Shown here in pieces: positions 24,306-32,579 of a stretch of 46,547 nt of DNA. Made by a program: the position numbers and the translations under genes. Source of the DNA: Paraburkholderia heleia NBRC 101817 (GTDB lineage Bacteria; Pseudomonadota; Gammaproteobacteria; Burkholderiales; Burkholderiaceae); contig NZ_BBJH01000042.1 of the NCBI RefSeq assembly GCF_000739775.1, positions 1-46,547 on the forward strand, given 5' to 3'. The notes beneath the pieces are model-generated. The model had not been told where the DNA came from. It worked only from the letters and a program-made list of their open reading frames with translations, and did not search any database. Within the stretch, counting starts at the first letter, position 1; each line of letters begins with the position of its first letter.

Positions 24306-24884
24306 TCATGCGCCCGCCGACTGCTTCGGCGGCGGCGGCACGGCCGGCTTGTTCAGTTCGAAGAACGTGTACGACAGCGTGATCGTCTTCACGTCCTTCG
24401 GCAGCTTCGGGTCGATCACGAACACCACCGGCATGCGCTTCGTCTCGTTCGCCTTCAGGACCTGCTGCGTGAAGCAGAAACACTCGATCTTGCGGAAGTA
24501 CTCCGTCGCCTGCTTCGGCGCGTAGCTCGGAATGGCCTGCGCGTCGATCGTGCGTCCTTCGTTGTTCGAAATGTCGTACATCACCGTCATGACTTCGCCC
24601 GGATGCACGTCGAGGCTCGCTTGCTCCGGCTTGAAACCGAGCAGCCCGCGTGCGTTCGCGTCGAACTCCACGGAGATCGTGCGCGTCATGTCCACCTGCG
24701 TGTTGCGCGCCTCGCGCTCGGTGGCGTCGCGCTGCACCAGGTTGTTGATGCCGGTGACCTGGCAGATCGCGCGATACATCGGCACGAGCGCAAAGCCGAA
24801 TCCGAACATCAGCAGCGCCACGACGACGAGCTTGATGAGCATCGACCGGTTGAACGCGCGATCATTTCCCGCTTGCGTGGACAT
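24306..24884 (-). CDS. ctaG: Cytochrome c oxidase assembly protein CtaG (Cox11)
   Basis: CtaG inserts copper at the CuB site of subunit I. The 192-residue protein has one N-terminal membrane helix (LIKLVVVALLMFGFGFALVPMYRAICQVTGIN) and a periplasmic immunoglobulin-like domain with the copper-binding pair in KIECFCFTQQ, then MPVVFVIDP and LSYTFFEL. ATG 24884 follows GAGGAAG and is chosen over an upstream frame extension. It lies 40 bases after the small assembly gene. Confidence 0.94.
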   Translation of the reverse strand: MSTQAGNDRAFNRSMLIKLVVVALLMFGFGFALVPMYRAICQVTGINNLVQRDATEREARNTQVDMTRTISVEFDANARGLLGFKPEQASLDVHPGEVMTVMYDISNNEGRTIDAQAIPSYAPKQATEYFRKIECFCFTQQVLKANETKRMPVVFVIDPKLPKDVKTITLSYTFFELNKPAVPPPPKQSAGA

Positions 24885-24924
24885 CGGACTTCCTCGAACG
24901 ATCTTCCGGCAAACGCGCTGCGCG

Positions 24925-25065
24925 TCAGTGGCCGGGGAAATACACCTGCTTGACGACGGCAGCCACAAAGAAACCGACTACGACGGCCAACAGAATGAGG
25001 CCGAGCCGCAGATTGCCCGCGCGGATCTGCTCGGGCGTGCGTCTTTTTTGTGGATCCCGGGTCAT
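24925..25065 (-). CDS. Cytochrome oxidase small assembly protein (46 aa)
   Basis: A 46-residue frame (ATG 25063-25065, TGA 24925-24927) has a basic N-terminus, MTRDPQKRRTPEQIRAGN, then one membrane helix (LGLILLAVVVGFFVAAVV) and a short KQVYFPGH end. Small proteins of this form sit between ctaD and ctaG in many beta-proteobacteria and are annotated as cytochrome oxidase small assembly proteins. The gene is 40 bases from ctaG. Confidence 0.82.
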   Translation of the reverse strand: MTRDPQKRRTPEQIRAGNLRLGLILLAVVVGFFVAAVVKQVYFPGH

Positions 25066-25161
25066 GCGTTCAACGCGGCTCGCCGCGGCTTCTCCTTGCA
25101 TCGTGAATGGCCTCTCGTACGTGCTCCGATGAAGACTGCGTGAAGACCGCGGACTTCGTTC

Positions 25162-25187
25162 GCGTCCGGCTGCGCACAGCCGGACGC
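25162..25187. other. Perfect 11-bp hairpin between ctaD and the small assembly gene
   Basis: GCGTCCGGCTG (25162-25172), loop CGCA, CAGCCGGACGC (25177-25187). No T-run follows on either strand, so it is more likely an RNA-stabilising or partial-termination stem in the 149-base gap after ctaD. Confidence 0.55.
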
Positions 25188-25214
25188 CACAGGCTCAACG
25201 GCAGGCTCAGCGGC

Positions 25215-26828
25215 TCACTCGACCGTCGGCGGATTCTCGAACGTGTGGAACGGCGCCGGGCTCGGCACGGTCCACTCGAGGCCCGTCGCACCGTCCCACG
25301 GCTTGTCGCTGGCCTTCTCCAGTTCGCCGCCGCCGCGATAGGCGGGCAGCGCCACGGCAAACAGGAAGTACACCTGAGAAAGTCCGAAGCCGAAGGCGCC
25401 GATCGAGATCACCTGGTTCCAGTCGGTGAACTGGGCGGGATAGTCGGCATAGCGGCGCGGCATGCCGGCGAGGCCGACGAAGTGCATCGGCAGGAAGGCG
25501 AGATTGAAGAAGACAAGCGAGCACCAGAAGTGGATCTTGCCGCGTGTCTCGTTGTACATCCAGCCGGTCCATTTGGGAGACCAGTAATACCACCCTGCGA
25601 ACAACGCGAATAATGATCCGGCCACCAGCACGTAATGGAAGTGCGCCACCACGAAGTAGGTGCCGTGATACTGGATGTCGAGCGGCGCCATGGCGAGCAT
25701 GAGGCCCGAGAGACCGCCGAACGTGAACACGATCAGGAACCCGACCGCCCACAGCATCGGCGTTTCGAAGGTGAGCGAGCCGCGCCACATGGTGGCGACC
25801 CAGTTGAACACCTTCACGCCCGTCGGCACGGCGATCAGCATGGTCGCGTACATGAAGAAGAGCTGGCCCGTGACCGGCATGCCGGTCGCGAACATGTGGT
25901 GCGCCCAGACCATGAACGAGAGAATCGCAATCGATGCCGTGGCGTACACCATCGAGCTATAGCCGAACAGCGGCTTGCGCGAGAACGCCGGAATGACCTG
26001 CGAGACGATCCCGAACGCCGGCAAGATCATGATGTAGACCTCGGGGTGCCCGAAGAACCAGAAGATGTGCTGGTACATGACCGGGTCGCCGCCGCCGGCA
26101 GCGTTGAAGAAGCTCGTGCCGAAGTGGCGGTCGAACAGCAGCATCGTGATCGCGCCCGCGAGCACCGGCATCACGGCGATCAGCAGGTAGGCGGTGATGA
26201 GCCACGTCCACACGAACATCGGCATCTTCATGAGCGTCATGCCCGGCGCGCGCAGGTTCAGGATGGTCACGACGATGTTGATGCCGCCCATGATCGACGA
26301 GGCGCCCATGATGTGCACCGCGAAGATCGCGAAGTCCATGCCCGGGCCCATCTGCGTGGAGAGCGGCGCATAGAGCGTCCAGCCCGCGGCGGTCGCGCCG
26401 CCCGGTGCGAAGAACGAGCCGACCAGCAGACACGCGGCGGCGGGCAGCAGCCAGAAGCTGAAGTTGTTCATGCGCGCGAACGCCATGTCCGAAGCGCCGA
26501 TCTGCAGTGGAATCATCCAGTTCGCGAAGCCCACGAAGGCCGGCATGATCGCGCCGAACACCATGATGAGACCGTGCATCGTGGTGAGCTGGTTGAAGAA
26601 CTCGGGGCGCATGATCTGCATGCCCGGCTCGAACAGCTCCGCACGAATGGCGAGCGCCATGACGCCGCCCGAGAGGAACATCACGAACGAGAAGAGCAGA
26701 TACAGCGTTCCGATGTCCTTGTGGTTCGTCGCTAGCAGCCAGCGGCGCCAGCCGTGGGGCGTGGCGTGCGCGTGGTCGCCGTGCACGTGGCCGTGCCCTC
26801 CAGCTACATCGTGTCCGATGCTAGACAT
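25215..26828 (-). CDS. ctaD: Cytochrome c oxidase subunit I
   Basis: This is the catalytic heme a/a3-CuB subunit of the aa3 oxidase. The 537-residue protein shows twelve-helix family marks: TTMHGLIMVFGAIMPAFVG (heme a His), WTLYAPLS, HIFWFFGHPEVYIMILPAFG (CuB His and the cross-linked Tyr), WAHHMFATGMP (two CuB His), SFMVWAH, and HYVLVAGSLFALFAGWYYW (heme ligands). The HPEVY motif marks an A-type oxidase. A His-rich N-terminus (GGHGHVHGDHAHATPHG) precedes the first helix. It follows ctaC. Confidence 0.98.
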   Translation of the reverse strand: MSSIGHDVAGGHGHVHGDHAHATPHGWRRWLLATNHKDIGTLYLLFSFVMFLSGGVMALAIRAELFEPGMQIMRPEFFNQLTTMHGLIMVFGAIMPAFVGFANWMIPLQIGASDMAFARMNNFSFWLLPAAACLLVGSFFAPGGATAAGWTLYAPLSTQMGPGMDFAIFAVHIMGASSIMGGINIVVTILNLRAPGMTLMKMPMFVWTWLITAYLLIAVMPVLAGAITMLLFDRHFGTSFFNAAGGGDPVMYQHIFWFFGHPEVYIMILPAFGIVSQVIPAFSRKPLFGYSSMVYATASIAILSFMVWAHHMFATGMPVTGQLFFMYATMLIAVPTGVKVFNWVATMWRGSLTFETPMLWAVGFLIVFTFGGLSGLMLAMAPLDIQYHGTYFVVAHFHYVLVAGSLFALFAGWYYWSPKWTGWMYNETRGKIHFWCSLVFFNLAFLPMHFVGLAGMPRRYADYPAQFTDWNQVISIGAFGFGLSQVYFLFAVALPAYRGGGELEKASDKPWDGATGLEWTVPSPAPFHTFENPPTVE

Positions 26829-27005
26829 GACTTATCTCCTGTCGGCCCGGGGTTGGCGCTTTCACGCCTGACTCCGGCCCCATGCAATTTAACTGCGGAA
26901 GCGAATTGCTTTGTGTCTCTTGCTGCGGCGTTTGCCTGCTTGTTCTATGCTCGCGCAGCGCCTGTCCTGCGCCTGCCGCTGCCTGCCCTTCCCGCACCGG
27001 CCCGC

Positions 27006-28649
27006 TCAGGCCGCCGCGCTGATCTCCACCCGGCGCGCTTCCCTCGCTTTCGCGCCGCCCGTGATCGTTTCCGGCTTCTTCAGAATGATGTGGTCTTCGG
27101 CGATGCCTGCCGCCTTCAGCGCGTCGCGTACCGCTTGCGCCCGGCGCCTCGCGAGGTCGGCGTTCGTGCTGGCGTTGCCGCTCGCATCGGTGTAGCCCGA
27201 CAGCGCGAACTTCGCGTCCGGATGCGCCTTCGCGTAGTCGGCTGCCGCCTGGATGGCGTCCTTCGCGTCGGCGGGCAGCGTGCTCTTGCCCACTTCGAAG
27301 TAGACGCTAGCCGGCAACGCGGCTGCGCCCGGCGCCGCCGCGCCCGATGCCTGGTCCGCGCCGCTCGCGGGGGCCGCCCCACTTGCCGCGCTCGCTTCGG
27401 CCGCGCCGCCAGCCTCCGGCGCACCGCTTGCCGCGGCTGCGCCGCTCGCACCACCCGCACCCGCCGCGGCGGTATGGTCGCCGCCTTCGGGCATCTTGCC
27501 GTTACGCGCGTCGGCCACCTGGCGCGGCTGCAGAATGTCGCCGGTATGGTTGCCCCACGAATTGCGCTCGAACGTGATGACCGATGCGATTTCGACGTCG
27601 TTCAGCGTGGGCGCCCACGAAGGCATGGCGTTCTTGCCGTGCAGGACGATGCTCACGTGCCCGGCGATCGGCCCGTTGGCGATCTTGCTGCCGTCGAGCG
27701 CGGGGAACGCGCCCGCGCCCTTGCCGGTGGGCTGGTGGCACACTGCGCAGTTCGACATGTAGACCTTCTCGCCGCGCTCCTTGAGCTCGGCCAGCGTGTA
27801 GGTCTTGTTCGGGTCGTCGCTGGCGGCGGCCATCTTCGCCTTTTGCGTATCGACCCACTTCGCGTAGTCCTCGTCGGAAAGCACCTCGACGACGACCGGC
27901 ATGAACGCGTGCTCCTTGCCGCACAGCTCGGTACAGAAGCCGCGATAGGTGCCGACCTTGTCGGCCTTGAACCACGTGTCGCGCACGAAGCCCGGAATCG
28001 CGTCCTGCTTCACGCCGAACGCGGGCACGTACCACGAGTGCACGACGTCGTTGGCCGTGGTGATGATGCGGATCTTCTTGTTGACCGGCACGACGAGCGG
28101 ATTGTCGACTTCCTGCAGGTACGTATCGGTGATCGGCACGCGGTTGTTCACCTCGGAGCGCGGCGTGCTGAGCGTGGAGAGGAAGTTGATGCCCTCGCCT
28201 GGCCCCTTCACGTAGTCGTAGCCCCATTTCCACTGGTAGCCCGTGACCTTCACGGTGAGGTCGGCGTTGGAGGTGTCCTTCATCGCGACGACGGCCTTGG
28301 TGGCGGGCAGCGCCATCAGCACGACGATGATGAACGGCACCACCGTCCAGATGATTTCGACCGTGGTGCTCTCGTGGAAGTGAGCAGCCTTGTGGCCCTT
28401 CGATTTACGGTGCGCGTAGATCGAATAGAACATGACGCCGAACACGCCGACGAAAATCACGGCGCACAAGAGCAGCATCATCATGTGGAGGCTGTAGAGC
28501 TCTTCGGCGATGCGCGTGACGGGCGGCTGGAAATTGATCTCGTTCACCGCAGGGCCGCCTGGGCTGTCTCCAACTGCGAGTGCCGCGCCGGCGACGAGGA
28601 ATCCGCTGCACGCCAGCACGCCCTGGAGGGCTCGCTTGATTGTTTTCAT
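27006..28649 (-). CDS. ctaC: Cytochrome c oxidase subunit II fused to cytochrome c and an OmpA-like domain
   Basis: Subunit II accepts electrons from cytochrome c through CuA. The 547-residue chain has a signal peptide, two membrane helices, and the CuA ligands His204, Cys239, Glu241, Cys243, His247 and Met250 (FCTELCGKEHAFM). A cytochrome c domain follows with Cys301-x-x-Cys304-His305 and a methionine in NAMPSW. After an Ala/Gly/Ser-rich linker (about 395-440) comes an OmpA-type domain (about 445-545: VYFEVGKSTLPADA, LSGYTDASGN, NADLARRRAQAVRDAL). ATG 28649 follows AAGGAAGC; an in-frame start eight codons upstream is less likely. The OmpA domain is not part of ordinary subunit II. Confidence 0.94.
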   Translation of the reverse strand: MKTIKRALQGVLACSGFLVAGAALAVGDSPGGPAVNEINFQPPVTRIAEELYSLHMMMLLLCAVIFVGVFGVMFYSIYAHRKSKGHKAAHFHESTTVEIIWTVVPFIIVVLMALPATKAVVAMKDTSNADLTVKVTGYQWKWGYDYVKGPGEGINFLSTLSTPRSEVNNRVPITDTYLQEVDNPLVVPVNKKIRIITTANDVVHSWYVPAFGVKQDAIPGFVRDTWFKADKVGTYRGFCTELCGKEHAFMPVVVEVLSDEDYAKWVDTQKAKMAAASDDPNKTYTLAELKERGEKVYMSNCAVCHQPTGKGAGAFPALDGSKIANGPIAGHVSIVLHGKNAMPSWAPTLNDVEIASVITFERNSWGNHTGDILQPRQVADARNGKMPEGGDHTAAAGAGGASGAAAASGAPEAGGAAEASAASGAAPASGADQASGAAAPGAAALPASVYFEVGKSTLPADAKDAIQAAADYAKAHPDAKFALSGYTDASGNASTNADLARRRAQAVRDALKAAGIAEDHIILKKPETITGGAKAREARRVEISAAA

Positions 28650-28762
28650 AGCTTCCTTACCCATAATTTCCATTCAAACCCTCGACCCCGCAGGAAGGTT
28701 TTGCAACCAGGGCGCCCCCTGGGACGCTCATGCCGCCAACCAGCAAGTTCACGCACCGCGCA

Positions 28763-29239
28763 TCAAAGCGCGCGCGCAAGCCAGGCACGCAGTTCCCGCG
28801 CGAACTGCGCACGCCGATATTGCGGCAGATGCAACCCGACAGCGACCGCCTGGCCGCGGGACACGAGACGCACCGGGTCGCGTGGGGTCGCGCCCGGTTC
28901 GACCCGGACCCAGCGGGGATTGAATTCGAACTGCGTGAGCACGTCCGCGCTCATCTGTTCGATCACCAGCCGGTTCGGATAAAGCCTGATACGTTCGTAA
29001 TCGACAGCATGGCGCGCATAAATGACAAAAGCGCCGCCTACTACCAACAGATCGATACCGGTAAACGGCAAAACCAGCCAGGCGCCGTGGATCAACAACA
29101 GAACGGCGATCGCGATGGAAACCAGCGCCAGCGACACATAGAAGAACACGAATTGCCTGGGCGAAACCGAACAGTTGCGCTTCATGGTCCAGTCTTTCAG
29201 GACCGGCTCCGGACTCGCCAGCAGATCGGACGCCTGCAT
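28763..29239 (-). CDS. DUF2244 membrane protein
   Basis: The 158-residue protein has KRNCSVSPRQFVFFYVSLALVSIAI, two membrane helices and a cytoplasmic C-terminal part (VRVEPGATPRDPVRLVSRGQAVAVG, RAQFARELRAWL) characteristic of DUF2244. It lies upstream of ctaC on the same strand, behind the promoter at 29362-29390, so it may be the first gene of the oxidase operon. The function is unknown. Confidence 0.85.
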   Translation of the reverse strand: MQASDLLASPEPVLKDWTMKRNCSVSPRQFVFFYVSLALVSIAIAVLLLIHGAWLVLPFTGIDLLVVGGAFVIYARHAVDYERIRLYPNRLVIEQMSADVLTQFEFNPRWVRVEPGATPRDPVRLVSRGQAVAVGLHLPQYRRAQFARELRAWLARAL

Positions 29240-29361
29240 CGCTCGCTTCCCCCACTTGCAACCTCGCCAGACTATCGCCGCGTCGCGCCTCGCACAACTA
29301 CGGGAACATCTGGACTTGCCACAATGGATTTTGGGGACCCTTCCGTGCAGCAAACTGACGC

Positions 29362-29390
29362 ATTATAGGCGCGATCCCCAGCCCTAACAA
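29362..29390 (-). promoter_or_regulatory. Promoter upstream of DUF2244 and the cta operon
   Basis: On the minus strand TTGTTA (29385-29390) is 17 bp from a perfect TATAAT (29362-29367). The start point would be near 29355, about 115 bases before the DUF2244 ATG. Confidence 0.5.
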
Positions 29391-29506
29391 GCAAGCCTCT
29401 ATTGCCCGAGAAGCCATGCCAGACGGGCCTTACGGCGATTTTTCGAGCATTTTTCCGGGGCTTTTCAGGCGCTAATTTCAGGCATAACGAAAGCCCCCTT
29501 ACCACG

Positions 29507-30502
29507 TTACCGATTCCTTGCCGGACCCCGCCCGATGTCCTCGATGCGCACGATGCCATGGCCTTCCGCGGTCGTGCGCGGCACGGCCTTCCACGCGTGA
29601 CCGTAGATGATCTCGAAGGTCAGCGGGATCGTGCCCGCGTGCGGACCGTCCGTGCAGCGGCGCGCCTCGAGCGCGGCCACGAGCGCGCGGTGCAGGCGCC
29701 GCGCGCCGTGCGTGCCGCCGCTCTCACCCTCGCTGTCGCCGTTGCGCGCGAACGGATACGCGCCCCAGCGGCGCACGTCGGCGAGCAGTTTCTCCGGCGT
29801 CTTGTAGGTGATGGTGAGCGTTTCCTGGTCCATCACCGGAATTTCGAAACCGTTCTCGACAAGCATGTCGCCCAGATCGTGCATGTCGACGAAATCGATG
29901 ACGTGTGCGCGCGCCGGCACACCGTGCGCGGCCTCGACTTCGGCGAACGCGCCGCGCAGTTCCTTGAGCGTGTCAGGCCCGAGCGTGCTGAACATGAGCA
30001 GGCCGTTGACCCTGAGCACGCGCTGCCACTCGCCGAACACGAGGTCGGGACGCGGATGCCAATGCAGTGCGAGATTCGACCACAGCAGTTCGAACGCGCC
30101 GTGCGCGAACGGCAGTTCGGCAAAGTCGGCCTGCGCGACACGCGGGCCGCGCGAGCCGAGCGCGCGGCCAACCGAGGCGGGCAGAAAACGCCGCCAGCTC
30201 GTGTCGGGGGCGTCGTGCTCGCGGGCATGACGCAGCATGCCGAGGGAGAGATCGGTGCCGAACACCGGCGCTTCGGGAAAGCGCTCGCGCAAGCCGGGCA
30301 GGTCGTCGCCCTGGCCGCACGCGATGTCGAGCACGGCCGCGGGTTTCACCTTGATGTACTCGAGGCGCTCGCGCATGCGTTGCGCGATTTCGCGCGGCAG
30401 GAAGGCAACGTCGTCGAAAGTCGCCGCACGGCGATCGAAGATGCGCCGAAGGTGCCGGGTGTCATAGTCCGGACGGCCAGTTCTTGCGGGAGACGGGGAC
30501 AT
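29507..30502 (-). CDS. bioC: BioC-like SAM-dependent methyltransferase
   Basis: The 331-residue protein is a class I methyltransferase: VLDIACGQGDDLPGLRERFP (SAM-binding glycine loop), GTDLSLGMLRHARE, FAELPFAHGAFELLWSNLALHW and LRVNGLLMFSTLGPDTLKELRGAF. This pattern matches BioC, which methylates malonyl-ACP to start biotin synthesis. It is longer than E. coli BioC. No other bio genes are in the window, so the specific role is a family inference. It is divergent from comF; a palindromic AGTATACT at 30529-30536 could supply -10 elements both ways. Confidence 0.82.
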   Translation of the reverse strand: MSPSPARTGRPDYDTRHLRRIFDRRAATFDDVAFLPREIAQRMRERLEYIKVKPAAVLDIACGQGDDLPGLRERFPEAPVFGTDLSLGMLRHAREHDAPDTSWRRFLPASVGRALGSRGPRVAQADFAELPFAHGAFELLWSNLALHWHPRPDLVFGEWQRVLRVNGLLMFSTLGPDTLKELRGAFAEVEAAHGVPARAHVIDFVDMHDLGDMLVENGFEIPVMDQETLTITYKTPEKLLADVRRWGAYPFARNGDSEGESGGTHGARRLHRALVAALEARRCTDGPHAGTIPLTFEIIYGHAWKAVPRTTAEGHGIVRIEDIGRGPARNR

Positions 30503-30589
30503 GTCGGTCGTATTGGCGAAGTCTGCGAAGTATACTCGCTCACTCCTTTCCTTTCAGTCACGCGAGCCCGCTGCACGGGCCGTCCTTCA

Positions 30590-31420
30590 ATGCCACCGCG
30601 CCCTTCTTCGTGTGAGACCCGCAACCGAGCGCGTGTCACACCACCCGCTTCGCTCCGCACTCGTCTTGCGGGCGCTGCGCGTGTTTGTCGAAAAGCGCGG
30701 GGGCTGCCGTCACGGCTTGCCCACTTCGTGCTGCCCAACCTGTGCCCATTATGCGGCAATTTGTCGCGAGCCACGCTCTGCGTGCGCTGCGATGCCGCGT
30801 ACTGGAATGAGCCGCGCCTGCGCTGCACGGTTTGCGCCATGCCGCTCTCGCACAGGCGCGGTGCAGCGGGACGCGCACGCTATCGCTGCGAGGCCTGCGC
30901 CGACGCGCCGCCCGCATTCGATGCCACGCTCGCGCTCGCCGATTATCGCGCGCCGCTCGACCTGCTCGCGCGGGGCCTGAAGTTTCGCGCGCGCCTCGCG
31001 CTCGGCGAGGAATTTGCGCGACGTCTCGCGCTGGCCGCCGAGGATTTGCGCGATGAGCACGGCATGCCGGAGATCGTCGTGCCGGTGCCGCTCTCGCGCG
31101 AGCGCCTCATCGAGCGCGGCTATAACCAGGCGTGGCAGATCGCGCGGCCGCTCGCGCGCCGGTTGGGCACGCACGCGGACGCCACGCTCGTACGACGCAT
31201 CCTGCATACGGCGCCGCAATCGAAGCTCGATCGCGAGACGCGCCGCCGCAATGTCGGCCGCGCGTTTGCGCTCACGCGGGGGCTCAGCGGCCAGCACGTG
31301 GGCGTGGTCGACGACGTGATGACCTCGGGCGCCACGCTCGACGCGCTCGCGAATACGCTCAAGGCGGCAGGCGCACGGCGCGTGACGAATTACGTCGCGC
31401 TGCGCACGCCGAAGGACTGA
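30590..31420 (+). CDS. comF: ComF-family phosphoribosyltransferase-like protein
   Basis: The 276-residue protein has the ComF N-terminal zinc cysteines (LCPLCGNLSRATLCVRCD, CTVCAMPL, YRCEACAD) and a C-terminal phosphoribosyltransferase fold with VVPVPLSRERLIERGYNQAWQIA and the PRPP loop VGVVDDVMTSGATLDA. ComF proteins take part in DNA uptake in naturally competent bacteria. ATG 30590 is the first start after the bioC promoter region; the frame is open much further upstream but there it is the antisense of bioC. Confidence 0.9.
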   Translation: MPPRPSSCETRNRARVTPPASLRTRLAGAARVCRKARGLPSRLAHFVLPNLCPLCGNLSRATLCVRCDAAYWNEPRLRCTVCAMPLSHRRGAAGRARYRCEACADAPPAFDATLALADYRAPLDLLARGLKFRARLALGEEFARRLALAAEDLRDEHGMPEIVVPVPLSRERLIERGYNQAWQIARPLARRLGTHADATLVRRILHTAPQSKLDRETRRRNVGRAFALTRGLSGQHVGVVDDVMTSGATLDALANTLKAAGARRVTNYVALRTPKD

Positions 31421-31462
31421 TCGGCCCCACCCTGTTCAAGACATCGAGAGAGTTTCATCGTC

Positions 31463-31933
31463 ATGTTCAACGTCGTTCTCGTCGAACCCGAAATTCCGCC
31501 GAACACCGGCAACGTGATCCGCCTGTGCGCGAACACGGGTGCGCGGCTTCATTTGATCGAGCCGCTCGGCTTTCCTCTGGACGACGCGAAAATGCGCCGC
31601 GCGGGCCTCGATTACCACGAGTACGCGCAGATGCACGTGCACGCCGACTGGGACGCCTTCATCGCCAGGGAAGCACCCGACCCGTCACGCATGTTCGCGT
31701 TCACGACGCGCGGATCGGGCCGTTTTCATGCGCATGCGTTCCAGCCCGGCGACTGGTTCGTGTTCGGCGCGGAAACGCGCGGCCTGCCCGACGCGGTGCT
31801 CGCGCGCTTCGAGACGCCACAGCGCGTGCGCCTGCCGATGCGGCCCGGCAATCGCAGCCTGAATCTTTCGAACACGGTCGCCGTCGTGGTGTTCGAAGCG
31901 TGGCGTCAGGCGGGTTTCGAAGGCGGCGAATGA
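31463..31933 (+). CDS. trmL: tRNA (cytidine(34)-2'-O)-methyltransferase
   Basis: TrmL methylates the wobble base of certain leucine tRNAs. The 156-residue SPOUT protein shows FNVVLVEPEIPPNTGNVIRLCANTG, HLIEPLGFPLDDAKMRRAGLDYHE, FVFGAETRGLPDAVL and RSLNLSNTVAVVVFEAWRQ (the knot region binding SAM). It follows comF by 42 bases and is convergent with the macro-domain gene, only 13 bases away. Confidence 0.94.
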   Translation: MFNVVLVEPEIPPNTGNVIRLCANTGARLHLIEPLGFPLDDAKMRRAGLDYHEYAQMHVHADWDAFIAREAPDPSRMFAFTTRGSGRFHAHAFQPGDWFVFGAETRGLPDAVLARFETPQRVRLPMRPGNRSLNLSNTVAVVVFEAWRQAGFEGGE

Positions 31934-31946
31934 GGCGAGTGCGTCG

Positions 31947-32480
31947 TCACGCCTTGCCGCGCGCCGCAAGCTCACGCTCGTAGCGCGTGAGCATCGCGTT
32001 ATCGAAGCACGCGAAGATCACCTGCTCGAGCGTGGGGTATTGGGGTGACGCGTCGATCACGGTCGCGACGGCAATCGTCACCGCGTCATCAGCGGGAAAA
32101 CGGTAGACGCCGCAACTGATTGCCGGAAACGCGATGCTCGTCACGCCGGCCTCGCGCGCGCACTCGAGCGAGCGCCGGTAGCAGGAAGCGAGCAGATGCG
32201 CCTCGTCGCGGCCGCCGCCGTACCAGACGGGGCCCACGGTATGGATGACGTGTTTCGCGGGAAGGCGGTAGCCGCCGGTGATTTTGGCGTCGCCGGTCGG
32301 GCAGCCGTTCAGCGTCTCGCACTCGCGCAGCAGGTGCGGCCCGGCGGCGCGATGGATCGCGCCGTCCACGCCGCCGCCGCCGAGCAACGATTCGTTCGCG
32401 GCGTTGACGATCGCGTCGACCTTCAGCGTGGTGATGTCGACGGCCTGCGCTTCGATGCGGCAATTTCCGATGATCAGCAT
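31947..32480 (-). CDS. Macro-domain O-acetyl-ADP-ribose deacetylase
   Basis: The 177-residue protein is a single macro domain like E. coli YmdB: DITTLKVDAIVNAANESLLGGGGVDGAIHRAAGP, TGDAKITGGYRLPAKHVIHTVGPVW and SIAFPAISCGVYRFP. Such proteins hydrolyse O-acetyl-ADP-ribose or mono-ADP-ribosyl groups. It lies 99 bases after gpsA on the same strand and may be read with it. Confidence 0.93.
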   Translation of the reverse strand: MLIIGNCRIEAQAVDITTLKVDAIVNAANESLLGGGGVDGAIHRAAGPHLLRECETLNGCPTGDAKITGGYRLPAKHVIHTVGPVWYGGGRDEAHLLASCYRRSLECAREAGVTSIAFPAISCGVYRFPADDAVTIAVATVIDASPQYPTLEQVIFACFDNAMLTRYERELAARGKA

Positions 32481-32579
32481 ACGGTCCTCCTTGCTCTCGG
32501 GAGCTGGCGCTTTATTGCTTGCTCCAATCCCACGCAGAGCGGGCGTACTTCACGCAACGCGCAGCAGGACCGAAGCGTC

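Noticed and set aside
26754..28982. A 742-codon plus-strand frame across ctaC
   Set aside because: Shadow of ctaC and the neighbouring intergenic region; no recognisable motif.
29402..30589. N-terminal extension of the comF frame
   Set aside because: This part is antisense to bioC. The ComF similarity begins after ATG 30590.
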